From assembly GCA_963720675.1 (NCBI GenBank), contig CAVRGH010000004.1:62001-126000 (forward strand): a DNA stretch of 64,000 bases, written 5' to 3'. Positions 53,901 through 62,699 of the stretch are shown piece by piece. The stretch is from JALHSW01 sp963720675. GTDB lineage: Bacteria; Actinomycetota; Acidimicrobiia; IMCC26256; PALSA-555. Numbering within the stretch: the stretch's first letter is position 1; every line of letters starts with the position of its first letter. A program made the translations under genes and the position numbers. The notes beneath the pieces are model-generated. The model saw only the letters and a program-made list of their open reading frames with translations, was not told where the DNA came from and searched no databases.

Positions 53901-55374
53901 GTGAACCTGGTCGATGTGCTCCTCGGTGCCGGTGCTCCTGACGATGTCCGCGTTGGTCGGGTCCCGCGGTGCGACCACCTACGCCTCGCTCGCGGATGCT
54001 GTCTCGCGGTTCGCCGCGTCGCTCGTCGCGGCCGGGGTCTCCCCGGGGGATCGGGTGGCGGTGCTGTGTCCGAACGACGAGGGGTTCGTCGTCGGGTACC
54101 TGGCGGTGCTGCACGCGGGCGCGGTCGCGGTCGCGCTGAATCCGCTCGCGCCGGGCGACGAGCTCGCGGGCGAGCTCGCGTCGGTCGCGCCGACGCTCGG
54201 GCTCGCGTCGGCGACGACCGAGTCCGCGCTCGCGGCCACCGGCGTGCCGACGCTCGTCGTGGACCTCGATCACCTCGACGGTGCCGCGGTCCCACGCGTC
54301 GAGCGCGATCCCGACGACCCGGCGGTGCTGCTCTTCACCTCGGGCACCGCCGGTGCGCCCAAGGCCGCCATCCTCACGCACGCGAACCTCGCAGCGAACA
54401 TCGACCAGGTCCTGCGCCACCCCGGGCTGCGGGTGCTGCGCGACGACGTCATGCTGGGGTCGCTACCGTTCCACCACGTGTTCGGGCTCAACGTCGTCCT
54501 CGGCGTGTCCCTCGCCGCGGGCGGGACCGTGGCGCTCGAGTCACGGTTCGACGCGACGGAGGCGGCGGCGATCGTCGAGCGCCACCGGGTCACGGTGCTG
54601 GCCGGCGTCCCCACCATGTACTCGCACTGGCTGGCTCTCGATCTGCCCCCTGAGACCTTCCGCACGGTGCGGCTCGCCGTGTCGGGGGCCGCGTCGCTCC
54701 CTGCCGCGGTCGGCGCGGGGTTCCACGACCGTTTCGGGATCGTCGTGCACCAGGGGTACGGCCTCACCGAGGCCGCACCGATCGTCACGACGACGGCGCT
54801 GACCGACCGGGAGCCCCGATCGGGCTCCATCGGTCCGCCCTTGCCGGGGGTGGAGGTCCGGATCGTCGACGACGACGGCGCCGACGTCCTCGATGGCGAC
54901 CCGGGCGAGCTCTGGGTGCGTGGCCCCAACGTGTTCCCTGGCTACTGGCACGACGACGCGGCGACTGCCCGAGTCCTCACGCCGGAGGGGTGGCTGCGGA
55001 CCGGGGATGTCGCGGTGGTCGAGGAGCGCGGCGAGCTGCGGCTCGTCGACCGGGCCAAGGACCTCATCATCGTGTCCGGGTTCAACGTGTACCCGATCGA
55101 GGTCGAAGAGGCGCTGCTCCGAGCGCCGGAGGTGCTCGACGCTGCGGTCATCGGCGAGTCGAGCCCACGCACGGGTGAGGCCGTCGTCGCGTACGTCGTC
55201 GCCCGACCCGGCGAGGTGCTCGACCCGGCCGCGCTCGGTGAGCGCTGCGGGCAAGCACTCGCGCGCTACAAGTGCCCGTCGCGCATCGAGGTCGTCGATG
55301 CGCTGCCGCGCTCGGTGGCGGGCAAGCTGCTGCGGCGCGAGCTGCGTCCTTCGGCGACGAGGAACCCCACATAG
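53901..55374 (+). CDS. Acyl-CoA synthetase (AMP-forming), frameshifted near the start
   Basis: About 490 residues. The GTG at 53901 gives NLVDVLLGAGAPDD; one base must then be removed near 53945 to reach ALVGSRGATTYASLADAV. Motifs of the ANL superfamily are intact: LLFTSGTAGAPKAAILTH (P-loop), GYGLTEAAP, and WLRTGDVA; the C-terminal catalytic lysine lies in SVAGKLLRRE. The protein is shorter than long-chain ligases, so a medium-chain or aryl acid is more likely. Its 3' end overlaps the convergent membrane gene by about 109 bp, an unusually long overlap. Confidence 0.87.
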
Positions 55375-56009
55375 ATCACGCTGATGCCGACCGCGAGGCT
55401 CAGCGTGAAGGCCTCGTCGTGTCCGACGACGCCCTGGATCAGGCCGCCGCTGGAGAGGATCAGCGTGCCGAGCGCGATGAGCGTGTTCGCCCCTGCGAGT
55501 CGCGCGTGTCCGGGTGTCGTCCGGTCCCGGGCGTAGCGCACCGCCGAGACGACCGCACCCGCCAGGATCACGATCGCCGCGACGCCGCTGCCGGCCGCGG
55601 CGAGGGCACGGGGGAACGCTCCGAACACGTCCTTGCCGACCGGGATCTCGGTGCCCGACACCGTGGCCATCGGCGCGCTGAGCAGCACACCGGTGGCGAG
55701 GCCCGAGAAGAACACCAGGAACCAGCGCACCTTCCGGCCCACCTCGGCGCCGAGCAGGAGGCAGACCGTTCCCAGTGCCAGCCAGGGGACGTCGAGCACC
55801 GCACCGAGGAGGTAGAAGACCCGGAAGGTCCCGTTGTCCCACCCGGTGGAGACGCCGACCGCGAGCGCCGCCGACGCCAGCGCGAACATCGCCAGGGCGA
55901 TCGTCCAGGCGGCGAGGTGCGGGGTGCGGCGCTGGGTGTACCGGACGAGCGTCGCCTCGGCGAAGAGTGACGCCACAGCCGTCGCGAGGAAGGCGAGGCC
56001 GGTGACCAT
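55266..56009 (-). CDS. Membrane protein with about seven spans, unknown function
   Basis: 247 residues with regular hydrophobic segments (LAFLATAVASLFAEA, IALAMFALASAALAVG, VFYLLGAVLDVPWLALGTVCLLLG, and so on) and a charged cytoplasmic C-terminus rich in Arg and Ser. No catalytic motif is recognised. The C-terminal part overlaps the acyl-CoA ligase gene on the other strand, so the true stop could lie earlier only if the frame is wrong. Confidence 0.72.
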   Translation of the reverse strand: MVTGLAFLATAVASLFAEATLVRYTQRRTPHLAAWTIALAMFALASAALAVGVSTGWDNGTFRVFYLLGAVLDVPWLALGTVCLLLGAEVGRKVRWFLVFFSGLATGVLLSAPMATVSGTEIPVGKDVFGAFPRALAAAGSGVAAIVILAGAVVSAVRYARDRTTPGHARLAGANTLIALGTLILSSGGLIQGVVGHDEAFTLSLAVGISVIYVGFLVAEGRSSRRSSLPATERGSASTTSMRDGHL

Positions 56010-56021
56010 TCGCTGCGAGCG

Positions 56022-56510
56022 TCAGGCTCGGCGATGCGCCAGCACGACGCCGGCGAGGTCGACGGCCTGCTGTCGCGCGACGGCCGGGTCGCCGTCAGAG
56101 ATGATCTGGACCTCGAACACGTTGCCCCGGCGCGTCGCCACGCTGAGCTGTCCTTTCGCCGGCTCCCAGATCGCGGCGGTGCCGACACCGGCCACGTCCT
56201 CGACCGTCCCTCCGAGGCCCTCGGCGATGCGGCGGGCGCCGTCGAGGGTCTCGCGACCGGCGTCGGGGAAGAGCCCGGTGATCAGCATCGTCAGGTCGGG
56301 CAGGGGTTCGTAGCGGCAGTACGAGCGGTCCCTCCTGCCTCGACCGGGGTTCGCGCCGAGCACGGCGGTGATCTCGGGGCCGCGGAGGAGCGCACAGGCT
56401 CGGTGGACGCGCTTCGACGGGGCTTCGCTCGGGAGTGCCCCGGCGGCCGAGGCGGGGAGCAGGATCGCGAGCACGGCGAGCGTGATCCCAAGGACCCGAC
56501 GGGGAGGCAC
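56022..56510 (-). CDS. Small secreted protein, DUF3558-like, unknown function
   Basis: 162 residues from GTG at 56510. A signal peptide (LGITLAVLAILLPASAAGA) is followed by a compact domain with two cysteines (RACALLRGPEITAVLG and SYCRYEP) like those of actinobacterial DUF3558 proteins. No lipobox Cys is present at the cleavage site. It is co-directional with the membrane gene that follows after a 12-bp gap, so they may form a unit. Confidence 0.7.
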   Translation of the reverse strand: MPPRRVLGITLAVLAILLPASAAGALPSEAPSKRVHRACALLRGPEITAVLGANPGRGRRDRSYCRYEPLPDLTMLITGLFPDAGRETLDGARRIAEGLGGTVEDVAGVGTAAIWEPAKGQLSVATRRGNVFEVQIISDGDPAVARQQAVDLAGVVLAHRRA

Positions 56511-56547
56511 GGCGGCGACACTATCCCCCGTCCGCCCGACCGGACTT

Positions 56548-56563
56548 TGTGAATGCGTGCACG
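56548..56563. promoter_or_regulatory. Candidate Rex operator
   Basis: TGTGAATGCGTGCACG matches 13 of 16 positions of the Streptomyces Rex operator TGTGAACGCGTTCACA. It lies 75-90 bp upstream of the proposed rex start in the divergent control region. Rex proteins commonly repress their own operon when NADH is low, so autoregulation of the rex-haem gene set is the likely meaning. Confidence 0.55.
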
Positions 56564-56637
56564 AGCGGCGGTACGCTGGTGTCGAAGCGCCCGTCGGCTC
56601 CCCGGCAATCCTTGCCGTTCGAGCGAGGAGCACCGCC

Positions 56638-57297
56638 ATCTCCGAGGCTCGCCGCATCCCCGAGGCCACCGTCGCCCGCTTGCCCCTCTACTACCGGGCC
56701 CTGCTCGAGCTGACGGACCAGGCACTCTCGACCACCTCGTCCGAGCAGCTGGCCGAGCTGGCCGGCGTGAACGCGGCCAAGGTGCGCAAGGACCTCTCCT
56801 ACCTCGGCTCCTACGGCACCCGGGGGGTCGGGTACGACGTCGCCGAGCTCGTCGACGAGATCGCGAACGAGCTCGGCCTCACCCACGACTGGCCGGTCGC
56901 GATCGTGGGGCTCGGCAACCTGGGCCACGCCCTCGCCAACTACCGGGGCTTCGGGGCTCGGGGCTTCCGGATCGTCGCGCTGGTCGACGCCGACCCGAGC
57001 AAGGTCGGTGAGTCGGTCGGCGGGCTGGTGATCGAGGGCATCGACGATCTCGACGCCGTCGTCGCCGACCGCCAGGTGGCCATCGGTGTGATCGCCACCC
57101 CCGCGGGCGCAGCCCAGGACGTCGCGGACCGCCTCGTCGCGGCCGGGGTGGGCTCGATCCTCAACTTCGCCCCTGCGGTGGTGACCGTCCCCGCGACCGT
57201 CTCGCTGCGGAAGGTCGATCTCGCCACCGAGCTCCAGATCCTGTCCTTCTACCAGCAGCACCGGGCCGAGAGCGGCCTGGCTGCCCCGGTGCCGTGA
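56638..57297 (+). CDS. rex: Redox-sensing transcriptional repressor Rex, apparent ATC start
   Basis: 219 residues. The winged-helix domain starts RRIPEATVARLPLYYRALLEL and contains SSEQLAELAGVNAAKVRKDLSYLG. The NADH-binding domain has AIVGLGNLGHALANY. The conserved N-terminus points to a start at 56638, where GAGGAG (56625-56630) is 7 bases upstream, but the codon there is ATC. The nearest in-frame GTG (56557) would overlap the candidate operator. Rex senses the NADH/NAD ratio and typically controls respiratory and haem genes; those follow directly. Confidence 0.9.
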   Translation: MSEARRIPEATVARLPLYYRALLELTDQALSTTSSEQLAELAGVNAAKVRKDLSYLGSYGTRGVGYDVAELVDEIANELGLTHDWPVAIVGLGNLGHALANYRGFGARGFRIVALVDADPSKVGESVGGLVIEGIDDLDAVVADRQVAIGVIATPAGAAQDVADRLVAAGVGSILNFAPAVVTVPATVSLRKVDLATELQILSFYQQHRAESGLAAPVP

Positions 57298-57361
57298 CGC
57301 CCGGTGCCGTGAGACGCAGGCGGAGCCGGCACCGAAGGTGCGGAGCCGGAGTCGACCCGAG

Positions 57362-58030
57362 GTGACGAGCGGCGCGGCCGAGCCGGGCCGTCCCGGGCTC
57401 GTCGGGTATCCGGTCAACCTGCTCGTGCGGGGGCGCCGTTGCGTCGTCGTGGGGGGCGGACGCATCGCGGCGCGCAAGATCGAGGCGCTGCTCGACGCCG
57501 GGGCCGAGGTGCACGTGGTCGCACCCGAGCTGGTCGACGAGCTGCAGGTCGCCCGCGACGCGGGCCGCGTGACCACGACGGAGCGTCCCTTCGAGCCGTC
57601 CGACCTCGACGGGGCCTGGCTCGCCACGACTGCCACCAGCACCGCCGCGGTCAACCGGGCCGTGTTCGAGGCCGGCGAGGCCCGCCGGATCTGGGTGAAT
57701 GCCGCGGATGACCCCGAGCACTGCTCCTTCACCCTCATGTCGGTCGTCCGTCAGGGTGACCTGGTCGTGACGGTCGGGACCGGAGGGCGGAGCCCGGCGC
57801 TCGCCACCTACCTCAAGGACCACGTGAGCCAGGAGATGGGTCCGGAATGGGCGGCCCTGCTCGAGCTCCTGTCCGAGGCCCGGGAAGAGCTCCGGGCCGG
57901 TGGGACCTCGAGCGAGACGGTCGATTGGCGACGTGCCCTCGACTCGGGCATGCTCGAACTCGTACGGGGCGGCCGAACGGCCGAGGCCAAGGAGCTCCTC
58001 CAGGCGTGTCTCTCGTCGTCGTTGGACTGA
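57362..58030 (+). CDS. Precorrin-2 dehydrogenase/sirohydrochlorin ferrochelatase-type protein (CysG N-terminal domain)
   Basis: 222 residues. The NAD-binding motif CVVVGGGRIAARKIEALLDAGA near residue 25 and WVNAADDPEHCSF are those of the Met8/CysG N-terminal domain. The cobA-type methyltransferase needed to make precorrin-2 is fused to hemD two genes downstream, so both siroheme steps are present. Its 3' end overlaps hemA by 25 bp. GTG at 57362 is preferred over GTG at 57338. Confidence 0.88.
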   Translation: MTSGAAEPGRPGLVGYPVNLLVRGRRCVVVGGGRIAARKIEALLDAGAEVHVVAPELVDELQVARDAGRVTTTERPFEPSDLDGAWLATTATSTAAVNRAVFEAGEARRIWVNAADDPEHCSFTLMSVVRQGDLVVTVGTGGRSPALATYLKDHVSQEMGPEWAALLELLSEAREELRAGGTSSETVDWRRALDSGMLELVRGGRTAEAKELLQACLSSSLD

Positions 58031-59353
58031 ACCACCGCACGGCTGCGGTCGATCTGCTCGAGCGGATGACCGTGGCCTCACCCGGCGTTGCCGAAGGCGC
58101 TGCACGACCTCACGAGTCGTGAGCACCTCGCCGAGGTCGTCCTGCTCTCGACGTGCAACCGCACCGAGGTCTACGCGCGCACGACCCGGTTCCACGACGG
58201 CGTCGACGACGTCCGCCACTTCCTGGCCGAGCAGTCGGGCGTCGACCCGGACCTCCTGGGCGAGCAGCTGTACACCTACCACGACGATGCCGCGGTGGCG
58301 CACCTCTTCGGGGTCGTCTCGGGCCTCGACTCGATGATCATCGGCGAGGGCGAGATCCTCGGTCAGGTCCGCGAGGCCTGGACCACCGCCGAGCGCGAGG
58401 GCTCGGTGGGCCAGCTCCTGTCGCGCACCTTCCGTCACGCGGTGGAGGTCGGCAAGCGGGCTCGCACGGAGACGGGGATCAGCCGCCACGCCGTGTCCGT
58501 CTCGTCCGCCGCGGTCCAGGTCGCGGGTGAGCGGCTCGGTTCGCTCGAAGGTCGTCGGGTCCTGCTGCTCGGCGCGGGCGACGTCGGTGAGGGGATGGCG
58601 ATGGCGCTGTCCGGTGCCGGCGTCGGCGAGATCGTCGTCGCGAACCGCAGCCGTGCGCGCGGGCGCGAGCTCGCGGCGCGGGTCGGGGGTCGCGCGGTCC
58701 CGCTCGACGACGTGCTCGACGTGCTGGTCTCGAGCGACGTGCTCCTCGCATCGACCGGTGCACCGGGCACGTTGCTCGAGCGTGCCGACATGGAAGAGGT
58801 GATGCGCCGTCGCGATGGTCGCGCCCTGCTCGTCGTCGACGTGGCGGTGCCCCGCGACGTCGACCCCGGCGTCGCGAACGTCTTCGGCGTGATGCTGCTC
58901 GACATCGACGACCTCAAGGCCGTCGGCGAGCAGTCACTCCAGCATCGCCGTGCCGAGGTCGGCAAGGTCCGCGTCATCATCACCGACGAGATCGACCGCC
59001 TGCGGATGGAGCGCCTCGCCCGCGAGGTCGCGCCGCTCGTCACCAGCCTGCGCGAGCGCGCCGAAGAGCTCCGCCAGACCGAGCTGGAGCGCCATGCGGC
59101 GAAGCTCGCGGCGCTCGAGCCGCAGACGCGCGGCATGGTCGACCAGATCACCCGTGCGCTGATGAACAAGCTCCTGCACGAGCCCACGGTGCGGCTCAAG
59201 GACGCGGCCGGCTCGGCCCGCGGCGAGCTCTACGCCGACGCGCTCGCCGCGCTGTTCGCGCTCGACGACCTGGCGGCCGACGATCTGCCTTCCGGCGATC
59301 CGCGCTCCGGCGATTCGGGGTCCGGCGAGCGAGCATCCGACACCGAGGGGTGA
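58006..59353 (+). CDS. hemA: Glutamyl-tRNA reductase, one frame break
   Basis: About 449 residues after repair. The N-terminal VSLVVVGLNHRTAAVDLLERM is in one frame, and PKALHDLTSREHLAEVVLLSTCNRTEVYA (catalytic Cys in STCNRTE) in the next; one base near 58085-58090 is in excess. Further motifs are GLDSMIIGEGEILGQV and GAGDVGEGMA of the NADPH domain. It starts tetrapyrrole synthesis by reducing glutamyl-tRNA. Because it is probably essential and every motif survives, the break is almost surely a sequence error. Confidence 0.9.
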
Positions 59354-60234
59354 TGCGGGTCGCGACCCGTGGCAGCGCGCTCGCCCGTTGGCAGGCCGAG
59401 CGCGTCGTCGAGCTGCTCGCGGCCCGGGGTGGCATCGAGGCCGAGCTGGTGCTCGTCGAGACGACCGGTGACCGGCGCACCGACGTGCCGCTCCACTCGA
59501 TCGGTGGGACCGGCGTGTTCGTGAAGGAGGTCCAGGAGGCCGTCCTCGACGGCCGGGCCGACGTCGCCGTGCACTCGGCCAAGGACCTCCCGGCCGAGAC
59601 GCCCGACGGCCTGGTCCTGGGCGCGATCCCCGAGCGGGCCGATCCGCGGGACGCCCTCGTGGGGTCCACGCTCGACGGGCTCCCGACGGGTGCCGTGGTG
59701 GCGACCGGATCGGTGCGCCGCCGCGCGCAGCTCGCGGCGCGACGTCCCGACGTCGGGTTTGCCGAGCTCCGGGGCAACATGCACACCCGGCTGGAGAAGG
59801 CCGCGCAGTTCGACGCGATCGTCGTCGCGGCGGCTGCGCTCGACCGGCTCGACCTCACGGACCAGATCGCCGAGCGGCTCGATCCGTCGGTGATGCTGCC
59901 GCAGGTCGCGCAGGGTGCTCTCGCGGTGGAGTGCCGCGCGGACGACGCCGCGACGCGAGCGCTGCTCGCCGCGATCGAGGACGCGGCGGTCCGTCGTCCC
60001 GTCGATGCCGAGCGGGCGTTCCTCGCCGAGCTCGGAGGTGGCTGCTCGCTCCCGGTGGGCGCGCACGCCGCGGGGACGGAAACGGTGACGATCGAAGGGT
60101 TGCTCGCAACGCCCGACGGTCGCTCCGTGGTGCGGACCACGGAGTCGGACGTGGATCCTGTTGCGGCCGGGCGTCGGGTCGCGACGATGCTCCTGGAGAT
60201 GTTCCCCGATGCGATCCCCGAGGTCGCGCGATGA
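59353..60234 (+). CDS. hemC: Porphobilinogen deaminase (hydroxymethylbilane synthase)
   Basis: 293 residues (ATG 59353; GTG 59350 is adjacent). RVATRGSALARWQAE, HSAKDLP and GSVRRRAQLAARRP bind the growing chain, and the dipyrromethane cofactor cysteine lies in LGGGCSLPVGA. It joins four porphobilinogens to hydroxymethylbilane. It abuts hemA and overlaps the next gene by ATGA. Confidence 0.95.
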   Translation: MRVATRGSALARWQAERVVELLAARGGIEAELVLVETTGDRRTDVPLHSIGGTGVFVKEVQEAVLDGRADVAVHSAKDLPAETPDGLVLGAIPERADPRDALVGSTLDGLPTGAVVATGSVRRRAQLAARRPDVGFAELRGNMHTRLEKAAQFDAIVVAAAALDRLDLTDQIAERLDPSVMLPQVAQGALAVECRADDAATRALLAAIEDAAVRRPVDAERAFLAELGGGCSLPVGAHAAGTETVTIEGLLATPDGRSVVRTTESDVDPVAAGRRVATMLLEMFPDAIPEVAR

Positions 60235-61694
60235 CCGTCTTCCTCGTCGGCGCCGGTCCGGGCGACCCGGGGTTGTTGACCCGGCGCGGTGCCGAGCTGC
60301 TCGCCACCGCTGAGATCGTGGTCCACGATCGTCTCGCGAACCCGGTGCTCCTCGACCTCGCGCCGGCGGCCGCCGTGCGGATCTCGGTCGGCAAGGCCCC
60401 CGGTGACGTCGAGGCGACGCAGGAGCAGATCAACGCCGTCCTCGTGGAGCACGGGGGCGCGGGCAAGCGGGTGGTGCGGCTCAAGGGTGGCGACCCGTTC
60501 GTGTTCGGCCGCGGCGGCGAGGAGGCCGAGGCACTGATCGCCGCCGGCATCCCCTTCGAGGTCGTCCCGGGCATCACCAGCGCGATCGCGGCGCCCGCCT
60601 ATGGCGGGATCCCCGTGACCCACCGGGGCCTGTCGACGAACGTCACGATCGTGACCGGCCACGAGGACCCCGAGAAGGGGCGTACCGACGTCGAGTGGGA
60701 AGCGCTCGCCAAGGTCAGCGGCACGCTGGTGATCCTGATGGGGGCAGGCCGTCTCGGCGACATCGCCGCCCACCTGATCGCGGGGGGTCGCTCACCGGAC
60801 ACCCCGGTCGCCGCCGTGCGGAACGGCACCCGTCCCGACCAGCACACGGTCCGCGCCACGCTCGCGACCGTCGCGGACGCGGGAGTGCGCGCGCCGTCGG
60901 CGATCGTGGTCGGCGACGTCGCGGCCCTCGACCTCGCGTGGTTCGAGACGCGTCCGCTCTTCGGGCGGTCCGTGGTGGTCACCCGCGCTCGTGAGCAGGC
61001 GAGCGAGCTGCGCGTGCAGCTCGAAGCGTTGGGCGCGGAGGTGCTCGAGCTGCCGGCCATCCGCGTCGAACCGATCGAGTTCGACCTGCCGAGGTTGCAC
61101 CGCTACGCGTGGCTGATCTTCACGTCCGCGAACGGCGTGCGCGCGTTCTTCGAGCAAGGACTCGACCCTGCCGGTCTCGACGCCCGCGCGCTCGGTGGTC
61201 TTCGGCTCGCCGCCATCGGGCCCGGCACCGCAGCCGCGCTCGAGGCGCGCGGGCTGCGTCCGGACCTCGTGCCGGACCGCTTCGTCGCCGAGTCGCTGCT
61301 CGAGGGATTCCCGGCGCCGGGCACACCGGGTGAGCGCGTGCTGCTGGCGCGTGCCGAGCAGGCCCGCGACGTCCTCCCCGAGGGGCTGGGGGAGCGCGGC
61401 CACACCGTCGACGTCCTCCCCGTGTACCGGACGGTGCGGGCCGAGCCCGACACCCGGGTCCTCGAGCGCATCCGGACCGGGGACGTCGACGCGTGGACGT
61501 TCACGTCGTCGTCGACGGTCGACAACTTCGTCGACGCGGTCGGCACGCTCCCGGACCTGCAGCCGACCGTGGTGTCGATCGGCCCGGTGACGTCCGACAC
61601 CGCCCGGGGTCGCGGGCTGCGGGTCGACGCCGAGGCCGACCCCCACACGATCGCCGGGCTGGTGCAGGCCGTGCTCGGCTCGCTGGGGCGATAG
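60231..61694 (+). CDS. cobA-hemD: Fused uroporphyrinogen-III C-methyltransferase and uroporphyrinogen-III synthase
   Basis: 487 residues. Residues 1-240 are a SUMT domain: VFLVGAGPGDPGLLT, VRLKGGDPFVFGRGGEEAEAL, and VVPGITSAIAAPAYGGIPVTHRG. Residues 250-487 are a HemD domain with VVVTRAREQASELRVQLE and FTSANGVRAFF. HemD makes uroporphyrinogen III from hydroxymethylbilane, and the methylase diverts it to precorrin-2 for siroheme or cobalamin. The fusion is common in actinobacteria and places the branch point in one protein. Confidence 0.94.
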   Translation: MTVFLVGAGPGDPGLLTRRGAELLATAEIVVHDRLANPVLLDLAPAAAVRISVGKAPGDVEATQEQINAVLVEHGGAGKRVVRLKGGDPFVFGRGGEEAEALIAAGIPFEVVPGITSAIAAPAYGGIPVTHRGLSTNVTIVTGHEDPEKGRTDVEWEALAKVSGTLVILMGAGRLGDIAAHLIAGGRSPDTPVAAVRNGTRPDQHTVRATLATVADAGVRAPSAIVVGDVAALDLAWFETRPLFGRSVVVTRAREQASELRVQLEALGAEVLELPAIRVEPIEFDLPRLHRYAWLIFTSANGVRAFFEQGLDPAGLDARALGGLRLAAIGPGTAAALEARGLRPDLVPDRFVAESLLEGFPAPGTPGERVLLARAEQARDVLPEGLGERGHTVDVLPVYRTVRAEPDTRVLERIRTGDVDAWTFTSSSTVDNFVDAVGTLPDLQPTVVSIGPVTSDTARGRGLRVDAEADPHTIAGLVQAVLGSLGR

Positions 61695-61721
61695 CCCAGC
61701 AGCCGCCCCTACCATGGGGTG

Positions 61722-62699
61722 ATGGCGTTCCCCGAGCAGCGGCCCCGTCGGCTGCGCCGTACCCCGGCCCTGCGACGGCTCGTCGCCGAGGCCCGGCTCT
61801 CGGTCGACGACCTGGTGGCGCCCTTGTTCGTCAAGGAGGGGATCGACGCCCCCGCTCCGATCGCCTCGATGCCGGGCGTCGTCCAGCACACCCAGGAGAG
61901 CCTCCGCAAGGAGGTGCGCACCCTCGCCGATCTGGGCATCCCCGCGGTGATCCTCTTCGGGATCCCGGCGGTCAAGGACGCGCGCGGCTCCGGCGCCGAC
62001 GCCCCCGACGGTGTGGTCCAGGTGGCGCTCCGCTCGTTGCGTGACGAGGTCGGTGACGACCTCGTGTTGATGGCCGACGCCTGCCTCGACGAGTACACCG
62101 ACCACGGGCACTGCGGGATCCTCGACGACGCGGGTGTCGTGCGGAACGACGAGACGCTCGAGCGCTACGCATCCATCGCGATCGCCCAGGCCGATGCCGG
62201 TGTCGACGTGGTGGCACCATCCGGGATGATGGACGGCCAGGTCGGCGCGATCCGGAACGCCCTCGACACCGCAGGCCACTCCGACCAGGCGATCCTCTCC
62301 TACTCCGCGAAGTACGCCTCCGCGCTCTACGGGCCGTTCCGAGACGCGGCCGAGTGTGCGCCGAAGTCGGGAGACCGACGCGGCTACCAGATGGACCCGC
62401 CGAACGCGCGCGAGGCGATCGCGGAGACGGCGCTCGACGTCGACGAGGGCGCCGACATGGTGATGGTGAAGCCCGCGCTCGCGTACCTCGACGTCATCAG
62501 CGGGCTGCGCGACGCGTTCGACCTCCCGGTCGCGGCGTACCACGTCAGCGGCGAGTACGCCATGGTGAAGGCGGCGGCCGAGCAGGGCTGGCTCGACGGT
62601 GACGCGGTTGCGCTCGAGCACCTCACTGCGATCAAGCGCGCCGGTGCCGACTTCGTGCTCACGTACTTCGCGCGCGAGGTCGCCGAGCGCCTGCAGTGA
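61722..62699 (+). CDS. hemB: Delta-aminolevulinic acid dehydratase (porphobilinogen synthase)
   Basis: 325 residues. Active lysines are in SYSAKYASALYGPFRD and MVMVKPALAYLD. The metal segment reads DACLDEYTDHGHCG, so two of the three zinc cysteines remain and the middle one is Asp, an intermediate of the zinc and magnesium types. PLFVKEG near the N-terminus and DEGADMVMVKP are conserved. ATG 61722 follows an adjacent GTG at 61719. It overlaps hemL by 4 bp (GTGA). Confidence 0.94.
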   Translation: MAFPEQRPRRLRRTPALRRLVAEARLSVDDLVAPLFVKEGIDAPAPIASMPGVVQHTQESLRKEVRTLADLGIPAVILFGIPAVKDARGSGADAPDGVVQVALRSLRDEVGDDLVLMADACLDEYTDHGHCGILDDAGVVRNDETLERYASIAIAQADAGVDVVAPSGMMDGQVGAIRNALDTAGHSDQAILSYSAKYASALYGPFRDAAECAPKSGDRRGYQMDPPNAREAIAETALDVDEGADMVMVKPALAYLDVISGLRDAFDLPVAAYHVSGEYAMVKAAAEQGWLDGDAVALEHLTAIKRAGADFVLTYFAREVAERLQ

